Shown here in pieces: positions 45,977-54,520 of a stretch of 64,000 nucleotides of DNA. Made by a program: the position numbers and the translations under genes. How positions within the stretch are numbered: the stretch's first letter is position 1; each line of letters opens with the position of its first letter. The notes beneath the pieces were generated by a model. It did no database searches, was not told the DNA's origin, and saw nothing but the letters and a program-made list of their open reading frames with translations. The stretch lies in NCBI RefSeq assembly GCF_006546985.1, contig NZ_VATK01000008.1, positions 1 to 64,000 on the forward strand, read 5' to 3'. This stretch comes from Bacillus sp. 03113 (GTDB lineage: Bacteria; Bacillota; Bacilli; Bacillales; Cytobacillaceae).

Positions 45977-46342
45977 TATTAATATGTTTTTAAATGTGCC
46001 GCATAGAAAAATCGGTTTAATTGAGGGCTTGTTTCCTCTCGGATATGTCCACAGTTTTGGTTTTATTATGTTATTAGAAACAACACTAAAAGAAAGAAAA
46101 CGTGGATTATCTTCAGTATTTAGATGATGAGGCTGACTTATATTTTTTTATCACAAGCTTACTTAGTCTACTAAAATTGCTCTGCCTTTTATTCTTTTGA
46201 TCGGCATTCTTTTCTCAGACTCTTACTTAAACTTAAATAGTCTAATGAAAAGAAGGAAGTAGTGTCCAGATAATTGACATTAAAGTCCGATAAAAATAAA
46301 AATTCCCTAACAAAGAGTTGCATTTGTAACTCTTATATTTTA
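45977..46342. other. gap with a possible gene scrap
   Basis: About 365 bases. Near 46014-46126 one frame reads GLIEGLFPLGYVHSFGFIML and on to a stop, reminiscent of the start of UreF-like proteins but too short to assign. No start codon with a ribosome site. Confidence 0.25.
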
Positions 46343-46344
46343 TA

Positions 46345-46361
46345 TTTGTTGTACATACAAA
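46345..46361. promoter_or_regulatory. MarR operator, copy 1
   Basis: TTTGTTGTACATACAAA, 21 bases upstream of the marR start. Its exact reverse complement lies before the MFS gene. Confidence 0.75.
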
Positions 46362-46381
46362 ATAAAGAGAGGATCTGTTTA

Positions 46382-46810
46382 ATGATGGATGATAGCTTTC
46401 TTCACACATGTTTGTTTTTTACAACCAATCGATTAAGCCGAGCTATTACAAAAATGGCTGAGGAGGAGTTTGCTGCAACTGGATTAAGTCCAATGTATGG
46501 GTATTTAATCCGACTCGTAAATGGAACACCTGGCATTACACAAAAAGAATTATCTGAAAAGCTTTATATTACCCCGTCAACGCTCACACGTTTTATCGAT
46601 AAACTAGAAGGGAAGCAATTAGTGGAACGAAAAGTAAATGGCAAAACTGTCCTCGTTTACCCAACGAGTAATGGGAAAGAATTAGAGGAGAAAATTCGAC
46701 TTGCTTCAAAGAATTTTCATAAACGATACGAGAGCTTTCTTGGGAAAGAAGCTTCTGATCAGTTGACGAGAGTTCTTGAAGAAACAAGCGATAAATTGGA
46801 GAGAAAATAA
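46382..46810 (+). CDS. MarR-family transcriptional regulator
   Basis: A 142-residue winged-helix repressor: YGYLIRLVNGTPGITQKELSEKLYITPSTLTRFIDKLEGKQLVERKVNGKTVLVYPTSNGKELE reads (in pieces) as a full MarR DNA-binding domain. Start at ATG 46382 after GAGAGGATC, giving the usual length; ATG 46385 is equivalent. It probably represses itself and the MFS gene downstream through matching 17-bp sites. Confidence 0.88.
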   Translation: MMDDSFLHTCLFFTTNRLSRAITKMAEEEFAATGLSPMYGYLIRLVNGTPGITQKELSEKLYITPSTLTRFIDKLEGKQLVERKVNGKTVLVYPTSNGKELEEKIRLASKNFHKRYESFLGKEASDQLTRVLEETSDKLERK

Positions 46811-46834
46811 ACTATCTCTTTTTTTAAAACAATA

Positions 46835-46851
46835 TTTGTATGTACAACAAA
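46835..46851. promoter_or_regulatory. MarR operator, copy 2
   Basis: TTTGTATGTACAACAAA, the exact reverse complement of the site at 46345-46361, located 31 bases before the MFS start. Confidence 0.75.
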
Positions 46852-46881
46852 AATGAATCTTTAATAAAGGAGCAGAACTGC

Positions 46882-48138
46882 ATGAAAGAAAATAGTCATT
46901 CTTCTAAAATCCATTATGGCTGGGTCGTTGTTTTTATTACATTCGTGGCGCTTTTAGTATCCTCGGGAATCCGATCCATGCCGAGCATTTTAATGCTCCC
47001 ATTTGAAGATGAATTTGGATGGAGTCGTGGAGGGATTTCTAGCGTAATCTCGATTGGAATTTTCTTATATGGATTAGTAGGCCCGTTTTCAGCAGCATTC
47101 CTGCAAAAATACGGTATAAGAAGGGTAGTGGCTTTTTCATTAGCGGTATTAGCGATTAGTTTATCGATTACACCCTTTATGACTTCACTTTGGCAATTTG
47201 AGATTTTATGGGGACTTGTGTCAGGTCTTGCTACAGGAATGATGGCAAATGTTCTCGGTGTGACGGTAAGCAATCAATGGTTTGTAAAAAGAAAAGGACT
47301 GGTGGTAGGGTTACTAACAGCTAGTGCAGCTACTGGTCAGTTGCTGTTCTTGCCTACCTTGGCCAAAATCACGGTAGAGGCAGGATGGAGAACTTCCATT
47401 TATACCGCTGTTACAGTGATTGTTATTGTGCTCGCAGTTGTTGTCGTCTGGATGAGAAACCATCCATTTGATGTAGGCTTGGCTCCATTTGGTTCAGAGG
47501 AGGTAGTCAGACCGGCACCTTTTACCGGGAATTTATTTCTCGCACCCTTACAGGCTCTTTATTCTGCGCTAAAGAACTCCACATTTTGGCTCTTAGCTGG
47601 TACCTTCTTTTTCTGTGGTTTTTCCACCAATGGCTTGATCGGAACGCATTTAATTCCTGCAAGTCACGATCATGGTATTCCTGAGGTAACGGCAGCAGGA
47701 CTTTTGGCTATGATGGGAATCTTTGATCTAGTAGGTACAACACTTTCTGGATGGCTTTCAGACCGCTTCGATAGCCGAAAACTATTGTTCTGGTATTATA
47801 GCTTACGTGGACTTTCCTTGCTTTTCTTACCATATGCTTTTGAAGCCAATCACATGATGCTTCTAATATTCTCCATCTTCTATGGTCTAGATTGGATTGC
47901 CACAGTCCCGCCAACTGTAAAGTTAGCTTCTATCGAATTCGGGAAAGAAAAGGCAGGAATGATTTTTGGCTGGATCGTCGTTTCTCACCAGGTTGGTGCA
48001 TCTGCAGCTGCTTTTGGAGCAGGAATGATGAGAGAAGTGCTCGGAAGCTATACCATTCCATTTATTTCAGCTGGCTTAGTTTGCTTGTTCGCAGCTTTAA
48101 TGGCTATGAAAATATCAAAAAGTAAAGCAGCAATATAA
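46882..48138 (+). CDS. MFS transporter (OFA-like / monocarboxylate-type)
   Basis: A 418-residue 12-helix transporter. N-terminus HYGWVVVFITFVALLVSSGIRSMPSILMLPFEDEFGW, with GWSRGGISSVISI, matches MFS members of the oxalate/formate and monocarboxylate type; GVTVSNQWFVKRKGLVVGL and GWLSDRFDSRKLL are the A-like loops. ATG at 46882 after AAAGGAGCAG. Regulated with the upstream marR gene by the paired operators. Substrate unknown. Confidence 0.88.
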   Translation: MKENSHSSKIHYGWVVVFITFVALLVSSGIRSMPSILMLPFEDEFGWSRGGISSVISIGIFLYGLVGPFSAAFLQKYGIRRVVAFSLAVLAISLSITPFMTSLWQFEILWGLVSGLATGMMANVLGVTVSNQWFVKRKGLVVGLLTASAATGQLLFLPTLAKITVEAGWRTSIYTAVTVIVIVLAVVVVWMRNHPFDVGLAPFGSEEVVRPAPFTGNLFLAPLQALYSALKNSTFWLLAGTFFFCGFSTNGLIGTHLIPASHDHGIPEVTAAGLLAMMGIFDLVGTTLSGWLSDRFDSRKLLFWYYSLRGLSLLFLPYAFEANHMMLLIFSIFYGLDWIATVPPTVKLASIEFGKEKAGMIFGWIVVSHQVGASAAAFGAGMMREVLGSYTIPFISAGLVCLFAALMAMKISKSKAAI

Positions 48139-48164
48139 ACACAACTTTGAATCACTTCATAGAC

Positions 48165-48194
48165 AAAAAAGTTCTTAAAATGAAGAACTTTTTT
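48165..48194. terminator. Bidirectional terminator between convergent genes
   Basis: AAAAAAGTTCTT / AAGAACTTTTTT with a six-base loop. Confidence 0.85.
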
Positions 48195-48229
48195 GTCATC
48201 ACTTTGTTTAAACTATATTTTGTAATATT

Positions 48230-49096
48230 TTAAGTTAATACTATTTTTATTATTACTCCATAAATGACCCCTAAAAAAATGGAAGAGAGAGTCCCTAATA
48301 AAAAATATTCTGCAAAATCTCTATCATCCATTTGTTTAAAGCGAACAATTGATTTAGCTGCAACAATGAACCCTATACTTGTAAAAGCATTATTAACGAT
48401 CAATACAATAACAAGTAATCTTTCTAAATACCCGATATAAACTCCTCTTGATAGATGTTGCTTTTTATTAACGAGGTATGTAAATTCCTCTGAAATACTT
48501 GGAATTGGCTGACTTGCCATATGAGATGCTTCGGTTTGTTCTCTTTTTATTACATACTTGCCTTCGTATAAAGACAAATGATCTGGCAGTATTCCAACTA
48601 GAAGTTTAATAAAATGGCTACTAACAGTCGTTGAAATGATGAACATCAATATTAAAAAGAGAATGGTATTAATAGTAGAAATATTTTGGCCAGCTTCTTG
48701 ACTCAATATCACATTGAAATGATTGGTATAAGAAGTCAAATCAAAATCAAGAAAAATAATACAAACTAAAATGACAGCTCCTATATGTAGGGCCTGATCG
48801 AGAATAAATAAGTAAAATTGCCGTATAGGCTGCTTAAAATAAGTATGTAATAATAATATTTTAATCCGATCAATACCGTAGTGAAAAAACACGATGGCAA
48901 TGGATGGTAATGCAGCCTGTTTGAAAAAATATGTGAGATCATTCCTTAAATAAAAACCTGTTAAAACGAGCATAGAAAGTACGAAATGATGCAGTAAATG
49001 CCTTCTTAAATACTTTGATTTATTTTTCACCATTTTATCTGTCTGTAGATAAAAATCTCCTATCAAATGAGCGATAATTAAGCATAAAATGATCAT
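48230..49096 (-). CDS. DUF3307 multi-pass membrane protein
   Basis: A 288-residue membrane protein with about 6-7 helices. The N-terminus IILCLIIAHLIGDFYLQTDKMVKNKS, followed by LLHHFVLSMLVLTGFYL, is the DUF3307 signature (HLxGDFxLQ). A loop with HIGAVILVCIIFLDFDL and long C-terminal helices complete it. AAAGGAAATACA precedes the ATG. It lies 20 bases downstream of the SatD-like gene, in one operon. Function unknown; the constant pairing with SatD-like proteins suggests a signal-controlled membrane effector. Confidence 0.85.
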   Translation of the reverse strand: MIILCLIIAHLIGDFYLQTDKMVKNKSKYLRRHLLHHFVLSMLVLTGFYLRNDLTYFFKQAALPSIAIVFFHYGIDRIKILLLHTYFKQPIRQFYLFILDQALHIGAVILVCIIFLDFDLTSYTNHFNVILSQEAGQNISTINTILFLILMFIISTTVSSHFIKLLVGILPDHLSLYEGKYVIKREQTEASHMASQPIPSISEEFTYLVNKKQHLSRGVYIGYLERLLVIVLIVNNAFTSIGFIVAAKSIVRFKQMDDRDFAEYFLLGTLSSIFLGVIYGVIIKIVLT

Positions 49097-49116
49097 TGTA
49101 TTTCCTTTCCTTGTTT

Positions 49117-49890
49117 TTACATTTTTAATTCAGGAAAAAATTGTTTAACATTATCCTTAAGATGATTTCTAATAGATGTATTTAAATCATGAATTAACAG
49201 CATCATTTGATCAACATTCTGCGATTCAGATGTTTCATGTATACTTAATATTTTCTGGATTTTATAAAAATTTTTTAGTAAAAGTTCACTCTGACCTCTT
49301 TTATAGTGGGTGGATATGGTAGATTGAGTTTTGTTTAATACCTTTGCTACTTGTTTTTGTTCATGAAAAATAGAATAAAGAGAGTAAATAAGCTTTTGAT
49401 TCTCTGATTGATTTTGAAGTAATGCTTGCTGATTTTCTATCAATAAATTCAAGATATCTGTTGTACTTATGATTTTTTTTTTCTCTTGATCTCCAGTTAT
49501 TAGCATATTCGTATAACGATTTTTATCTTTTTTGATCTTTGCATTTTGATCTCTAGCTTTTTTTATTAATGGGTGATTCCAAATTTCAATATCTAGATTT
49601 TCGATATCTTCATCTATAAACCCATAAGAGATCCCAAAATATGGGCGTTGCTTAGTGAATTTCCAATGTTGACTAATGTGGTAGGCAATTGTAAAAGCTG
49701 TAAAATGATGATAACTGACAAATAAAATTTCATCACCCCGTCGATGTGAAACCTTAGACATTATCGTATTTTCACACCATGCTCCAATATATTTTTCCCA
49801 TTCTTGCAAGTATTTTGTTATCTCAAACCAATTCTTTTCGGAAGTAGAGTTCGTGACATCCATAATAAAAATCGACGTAGCTTTTTTCAT
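49117..49890 (-). CDS. SatD-like protein: cyclase-like domain plus helix-turn-helix
   Basis: A 257-residue cytosolic protein. Start at ATG 49890 after GGAGGTATCG. Residues 5-120 follow the order of class III nucleotide cyclase motifs: IFIMDVTNST with Asp11, RRGDEILF with Asp53 (42 residues on, near the metal-Asp spacing of cyclases), PYFGISYGFID, and EIWNHPLIKKARDQ, which lines up with the mammalian DIWGKTVNVASRM motif keeping Trp and Arg but losing the catalytic Asn. Residues 165-200 (HEQKQVAKVLNKTQSTISTH) form a helix-turn-helix. Family name SatD is from memory; the cyclase likeness is my inference. Palindromic operators lie upstream. Confidence 0.75.
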   Translation of the reverse strand: MKKATSIFIMDVTNSTSEKNWFEITKYLQEWEKYIGAWCENTIMSKVSHRRGDEILFVSYHHFTAFTIAYHISQHWKFTKQRPYFGISYGFIDEDIENLDIEIWNHPLIKKARDQNAKIKKDKNRYTNMLITGDQEKKKIISTTDILNLLIENQQALLQNQSENQKLIYSLYSIFHEQKQVAKVLNKTQSTISTHYKRGQSELLLKNFYKIQKILSIHETSESQNVDQMMLLIHDLNTSIRNHLKDNVKQFFPELKM

Positions 49891-49976
49891 ATCGATACCT
49901 CCAGTATAACAAAGAAACATATGTTCGTTAATAGTTTTTTTACTTTAAATGATTAAATGGTTCATTGTCATTATAA

Positions 49977-50059
49977 CTCACTTAGATAAATTAGTCTAAG
50001 TGGATAAAAATTCGATAAATTTATCAAACTTTGATTGAATTTGATAAATTTATCGAATT
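49977..50059. promoter_or_regulatory. Palindromic operator array upstream of the SatD-like operon
   Basis: AATTCGATAAATTTATCAAA (50009-50028) and its inverse TTTGATAAATTTATCGAATT (50040-50059), each centred on the palindrome GATAAATTTATC, 31 bp apart. A further inverted repeat CACTTAGA / TCTAAGTG lies at 49979-50002. Likely binding sites of the HTH in the SatD-like protein. Confidence 0.7.
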
Positions 50060-50124
50060 GGGTTAAAAATATTCAAAATAACTAGACTGCAGCATGTAAA
50101 GTGTTATCAAAGAAGGCATTAAAA

Positions 50125-50160
50125 AAGAGACCCCACATCAAGCAAAGGTAGGGTCTCTAT
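50125..50160 (-). terminator. Terminator on the minus strand
   Basis: AGAGACCC / GGGTCTCT stem, followed on the minus strand by TTTTTT. Confidence 0.7.
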
Positions 50161-50341
50161 CAGATGAAGTATAGAATACAACTGATTCTCCTATTTTTAC
50201 CTACTGAAACGAGCTCACTTGTATTGTCTTAACACAACTGCTATGGATTTATTTATCCGTTTTGGTAGAGGGGGATGGATTGATAATATCTTACTCAACC
50301 AGATAAAAAAGCCTTTTTATTTGTTTACCTGATCAAGGTAT

Positions 50342-50624
50342 TCAGAATGGTTTACTTGTTGATAAAGAATTTTTCCAATCGCAAGCATCGTTAAGCTGTT
50401 TTTGGCAGCAACAAGATTTCCAGTATAATAAATAGCATATCGTATGGCCAATCATCAGCGCATGAAGCAATAATGGGACTGTCAACAGTCCAACCAGAAT
50501 CATAATACCAATGATCGAAAGGGCAAACAACATAGATATAATACTAATAATGAGTACGATCCAAAAAATAAATAGACTCTTTTCTGAATACTAGTTCTTT
50601 TTGAGTTAATTCTTTTTCTATCAT
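50342..50624 (-). pseudogene. Decayed 5' fragment of a membrane-anchored protein gene (M48 peptidase-like start)
   Basis: From an ATG at 50624 (GGAGATCGATTGG upstream) the frame reads MIEKELTQKELVFRKE. After a one-base shift near 50570 it continues LFIFWIVLIISIISMLFALS and LVGLLTVPLLLHALMIGH, then breaks into unrelated sequence. Two membrane helices ending in HALMIGH recall the N-terminus of Bacillus M48 metallopeptidases, where the catalytic HExxH domain would follow; it is absent here. Confidence 0.45.
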
Positions 50625-50743
50625 CCAATCGATCTCCTTATGTACAATGATTAAAATTATAGCAGTTTTTTGAAATGTTAATAGTAGTATTCCTTATCCA
50701 GATAATGGATGTATAAAAAAATCGAGAAAGTAGGCAATATGAA

Positions 50744-51754
50744 ATGAAGTTAAGTATATTAGATCAAGCACCAATTTCTTCAAATCAAACGGCTAAAGAT
50801 GCCTTAAATGAATCTATGAAATTAGCACAAGCAGGAGAAGCGCTAGGGTATACACGCTATTGGATTGCTGAACATCATGACTTACGAGGGCTTGCATGTT
50901 CTGCACCTGAAGTGATGCTAGGCTATATTGGAGCAAATACAAATAAGATTCGCATTGGTTCAGGAGCTGTTTTATTGCCTTATTATAAACCATATAAAGT
51001 GGCAGAAGTATACAACATGCTGGCTACTTTGTTTCCAGGTCGTATTGATGTTGGAATAGGAAGAGCACCTGGAGGTTCAGCTGAGGCTACAAATGCTTTA
51101 TCAGCTAATTTCTTAGAACAAGTATGGAACATGCCAAACTCTGTAAGAGATCTGCTTAATTTTTTAGACGATGATTTTCCTGCTGACCACGAGTACGCTA
51201 AAGTATCAGCTTCTCCGTTGCCTCAAGTTTCACCAGAGCCTTGGCTTCTAGGGACAAGTAAAAAAAGTGCTTTACTTGCTGCCAAAAATGGCTTAGCTTA
51301 TACATTCGGTCAGTTTATGAGCGACCAGGACGGCGCTGCGCTTATTCAACAATATTTACAAGCCTTTAAACCTAGAAAACAAGGTCAAAAACCTAAAGTT
51401 ATTCTGACTGTGTCAGCTATTTGTGCAGAAACGTCTGAAAAAGCTGAACAGGTAGCGTTAAGTACCCTTATTTGGACATTGCAAAAAGAAAAAGGGGAAG
51501 GGCAGCAAGGAGTTCCTTCCATTCAAGAGGCAATGCAATATAGGCTAAGTGATAAGGAAAAACAAACATTAGATAAAAGGAAACAAATCATGATTATAGG
51601 TAATCCTTATGAAATAAAACAGAAATTTTTTGAGATACAAGCTCAATATAAAGCAGATGAAATAATGATTGTGACGATTACACACTCTCCGAGAGACCGG
51701 ATTCAATCCTATAAACTGATAGCAGAAGAAATACTTCATCAATTTAAAAAATAA
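50744..51754 (+). CDS. LLM-class (luciferase-like) flavin-dependent oxidoreductase
   Basis: A 336-residue TIM-barrel flavoenzyme of the bacterial luciferase-like superfamily. Features: LSILDQAPISSNQTAKDAL, GYTRYWIAEHHDLRGLACSAPEV, IRIGSGAVLLPYYKPYKVAE, FPGRIDVGIGRAPGG, PLPQVSPEPWLLGTSKKSALLAA. This is the alkanal monooxygenase-like group that includes YtmO/YwcH-type proteins; it uses FMNH2 and the substrate is unknown. Monocistronic. Confidence 0.9.
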   Translation: MKLSILDQAPISSNQTAKDALNESMKLAQAGEALGYTRYWIAEHHDLRGLACSAPEVMLGYIGANTNKIRIGSGAVLLPYYKPYKVAEVYNMLATLFPGRIDVGIGRAPGGSAEATNALSANFLEQVWNMPNSVRDLLNFLDDDFPADHEYAKVSASPLPQVSPEPWLLGTSKKSALLAAKNGLAYTFGQFMSDQDGAALIQQYLQAFKPRKQGQKPKVILTVSAICAETSEKAEQVALSTLIWTLQKEKGEGQQGVPSIQEAMQYRLSDKEKQTLDKRKQIMIIGNPYEIKQKFFEIQAQYKADEIMIVTITHSPRDRIQSYKLIAEEILHQFKK

Positions 51755-51852
51755 TTAATGAGTACTTTAAAAAATTAAGAAGAATAAGCGAAACGGTCGT
51801 ATACTTATACCTTTTTAAGGAAAACGTATACACGAAAGGAGTTGAATGCATT

Positions 51853-52011
51853 ATGAAAAATAAGGACAGGAATAGAAGTACAGAACCTTCAATCGCTCCG
51901 GGAATGGATGACAACGAAGAACTAGAGAAAGAAGCCACAAAAGAGGAAATTGAAAAGGGCGATTATACACAAGTGACTACACTTTCTTATGATGAAGTAG
52001 ATCAAAGTTAA
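51853..52011 (+). CDS. Small acidic protein
   Basis: A 52-residue protein with a clear site (CGAAAGGAG, eight bases before the ATG) and its own terminator at 52026-52059. Sequence is charged and hydrophilic (KNKDRNRSTEPSIAPGMDDN, then KEATKEEIEKGDYTQVTTL), with no Cys, no Trp and little predicted fold. It resembles small Bacillus proteins of unknown role, possibly sporulation-related, but I do not recognise a family. Confidence 0.7.
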   Translation: MKNKDRNRSTEPSIAPGMDDNEELEKEATKEEIEKGDYTQVTTLSYDEVDQS

Positions 52012-52025
52012 ATATAAACCGCCTA

Positions 52026-52059
52026 AAAAGCACTGACAAAAATAAGCAGCAGTGCTTTT
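52026..52059 (+). terminator. Terminator after the small acidic gene
   Basis: AAAAGCACTG / CAGTGCTTTT stem. Confidence 0.8.
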
Positions 52060-52274
52060 CGAATAACGTCATTGAAAACAAGATGTATAACGTTGCATAA
52101 TCAAGATATTCTTCAATTTCCTTTAACATACTTGTTTTAACCACGTCTAGTGTTTTTTCAATAATCACTTTTATCAAATTACCCCAAAAATGAACTTAGA
52201 CAGTAAAAGGAATTATGTACTAAACTGCTTAAATTACCGTGGAGGATAGCTGTAATGTAATAAAAGAGCGTTTT

Positions 52275-54271
52275 TTAATAATAGTCTTCAAAATAATATC
52301 GATTTCTATGACATTTTTCACAGTTTCTATGAGGAAAATCCCACGCTAATTGCTTTCCGCATTGGGTACATTTCTTTATGAAAGTTGTTAAATTTTTCGA
52401 CAGAACTTGAAATATTTTTTTGGATATTTCTTCTTTTAAATCAATAACTTTATCCTCATCGAAATCAATTGATTGGGAATAGAGAAATGACGTATATAGT
52501 GATAGTTTTTTATAACTGTTTTCTAGTTTTTCTACATCACTTGAATCAGTATAAACATGAGGATATTTTAGTTCATTTCCTAAAAGATACTCTTTGATCA
52601 TTTCTAACCAACATTGGGTCATGTGTTGTTCGTCAATGGAAAATGGTACTGAACATAAAGAAACTTTTTTCGAAAGGGGGAGTTCTATATCTAAGTTGTT
52701 CAGTTTTCTTTCTAAATAAGCCATTTTCGCTTCTACTTCGTTTAAAGGATGAACCTTATATGGAGAGTCCTTTATCTCTATTTGGTAAAACTCCCAAGTT
52801 CTTTTCAATAATTCGAATGATTCATAGGGAAACATCTTGATTGAGTCTTGTGAAATTGGAAGATATGAAAATTCAATGTCTTGAACAATTGCTTTTAATG
52901 ATTTTTTAAGACTTTTCGATCCCTTTGTTGCATTGACTAATCCTTTTTCATAAATTCCTTCTCGCCCTGCTCGACCCGCTATTTGTTGAACTTCTTCAGG
53001 TTTTAGCAACCGAACATTTTTCCCATCAAATTTTTCATTTTCCATAAAGAGAATTCTCTTTATTGGAAGATTTAGTCCCATGCCGATCGCATCTGTAGAA
53101 ACTAATATTTTTGAGAAACCTTTTCGAAATTGCTCCATTTGTTTTCTTCTTGTTTCAGGAGGCATGCTGCCATATAGAACTGAAACAGTAAAACCTTTTT
53201 TCAATAGTATTGCTGCTATATTTAGTACTTTTCTTTTTGAAAAAACGATCAATGCGTCAGCGTTTTTAATATCAGTTGGAAATCGACATGACTTTTCTTC
53301 CCAAAGTAGAGGGGTATTTCTTTCATGCTGGACAATTTCAAATCCAAATCCGTGAAAGGATAATATTTTTTTAATTAATGACAAGGCATGTGGTGCAGTA
53401 ATTAAATGAATTTCTTTTGCTTGTACACCAAGAATAGCTTTTACCCAATAAGAACCTCTGTCATGATCCGAGAGCATTTGACATTCATCAATTACAACTA
53501 CATCAAAATTCTCATGAAAATTCGCAGCTTCAACCGTAGCACTAAGGTGAGTACTTCCATGAATATTTTTTCTTTCTTCACCGGTAATTAACGCACATTT
53601 TTTTCCGTTACTTTTAATTTCTTCAGTTCTCCATAATTTTCTTTGAACAAATTTTTTATTTGGTTCTTTATTATATTAAGATGATTTTCAAAATGTTGAT
53701 TGAAGGAGGAAAAGTTATCAGGTTTTTCTATTTGCTCATAAAGTTCTTGTAGCTTGCTAATTTTATCTTCTGTAAAAAAAGAAATTTCATATTCCCCGAA
53801 ATCATAAAAAATACTGTCTGCAAATTCATAAATTTTATCATCTAAATCTAAAACCTGTCGTAACACCCAATCAAGATTTTGAATGTCCATTTTATCTACT
53901 TCGTCTGCTTCGTATCCTTGCTCCATAAGAAAAATTCTTATTTTATCAATCCCAATTGTTTCGATCGTTTCGATAATTAATCCATAAATAAAGTCATTTG
54001 TTTTTTCTTCGATTTCATGAGCCAATGTGTGGTAATATCCATAATGATATGCTGGTAAAGGATACAACTCATAGTCGTTCCAAAAATCTTCTAATTTATT
54101 ATAATAGTCAATATCAAACTCTTCATTCTCTCGAAGGTCTTCTAATTCTTCTTGTACCAGTTCTACAACCTCTTGCTCTAATTTATTAATTTGGTTATTT
54201 ATTCCTTCTTTTAATTTTTCTATAAAAATATCTTCCGTTAATTTTGTATCTATTATAAACACCTCTTTCAA
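52275..54271 (-). pseudogene. SUV3-like DExH RNA helicase, broken by deletion and frameshift
   Basis: Two adjacent frames make one damaged gene. The 3' frame (ATG at 53477, open upstream to include NGKKCALITGEERKN) has motif II VIDECQ, motif IV ALIVFSKRK, motif V ILVSTDAIGMGLNLPI, motif VI QQIAGRAGREG and a C-terminal Cys4 site (CTQCGKQ, CEKCHRN). The order matches SUV3, the mitochondrial degradosome helicase family, with bacterial relatives. The 5' frame (53588-54271, 227 residues) is an acidic helical N-terminal domain ending ENYGELKKLK. Adding one A in the run near 53616-53619 would join them as KLKSNGKKC. Walker A and motif Ia, expected before LENYG, are absent, so an internal deletion is also present. 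Confidence 0.8.
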
Positions 54272-54520
54272 TCTTATATTCTTTCACTTAAATTATATCA
54301 AACGTATGTTCTGTTATCTGTGAAAATTTTGTTAATTTCATTATGATTAATGATTATGTAAATTCTTTTATACAAATTTAGTTTGAGTAATATCAAACTC
54401 AGTTTATTAAAAAAATATCTTAATCATTTATATGGATTGACTAAATGATTAATGGGTAATATAAGCAAATCATAGCATTGAAATTAAATATATTTTCAAT
54501 CCTGATAGGAGACGATTAGA

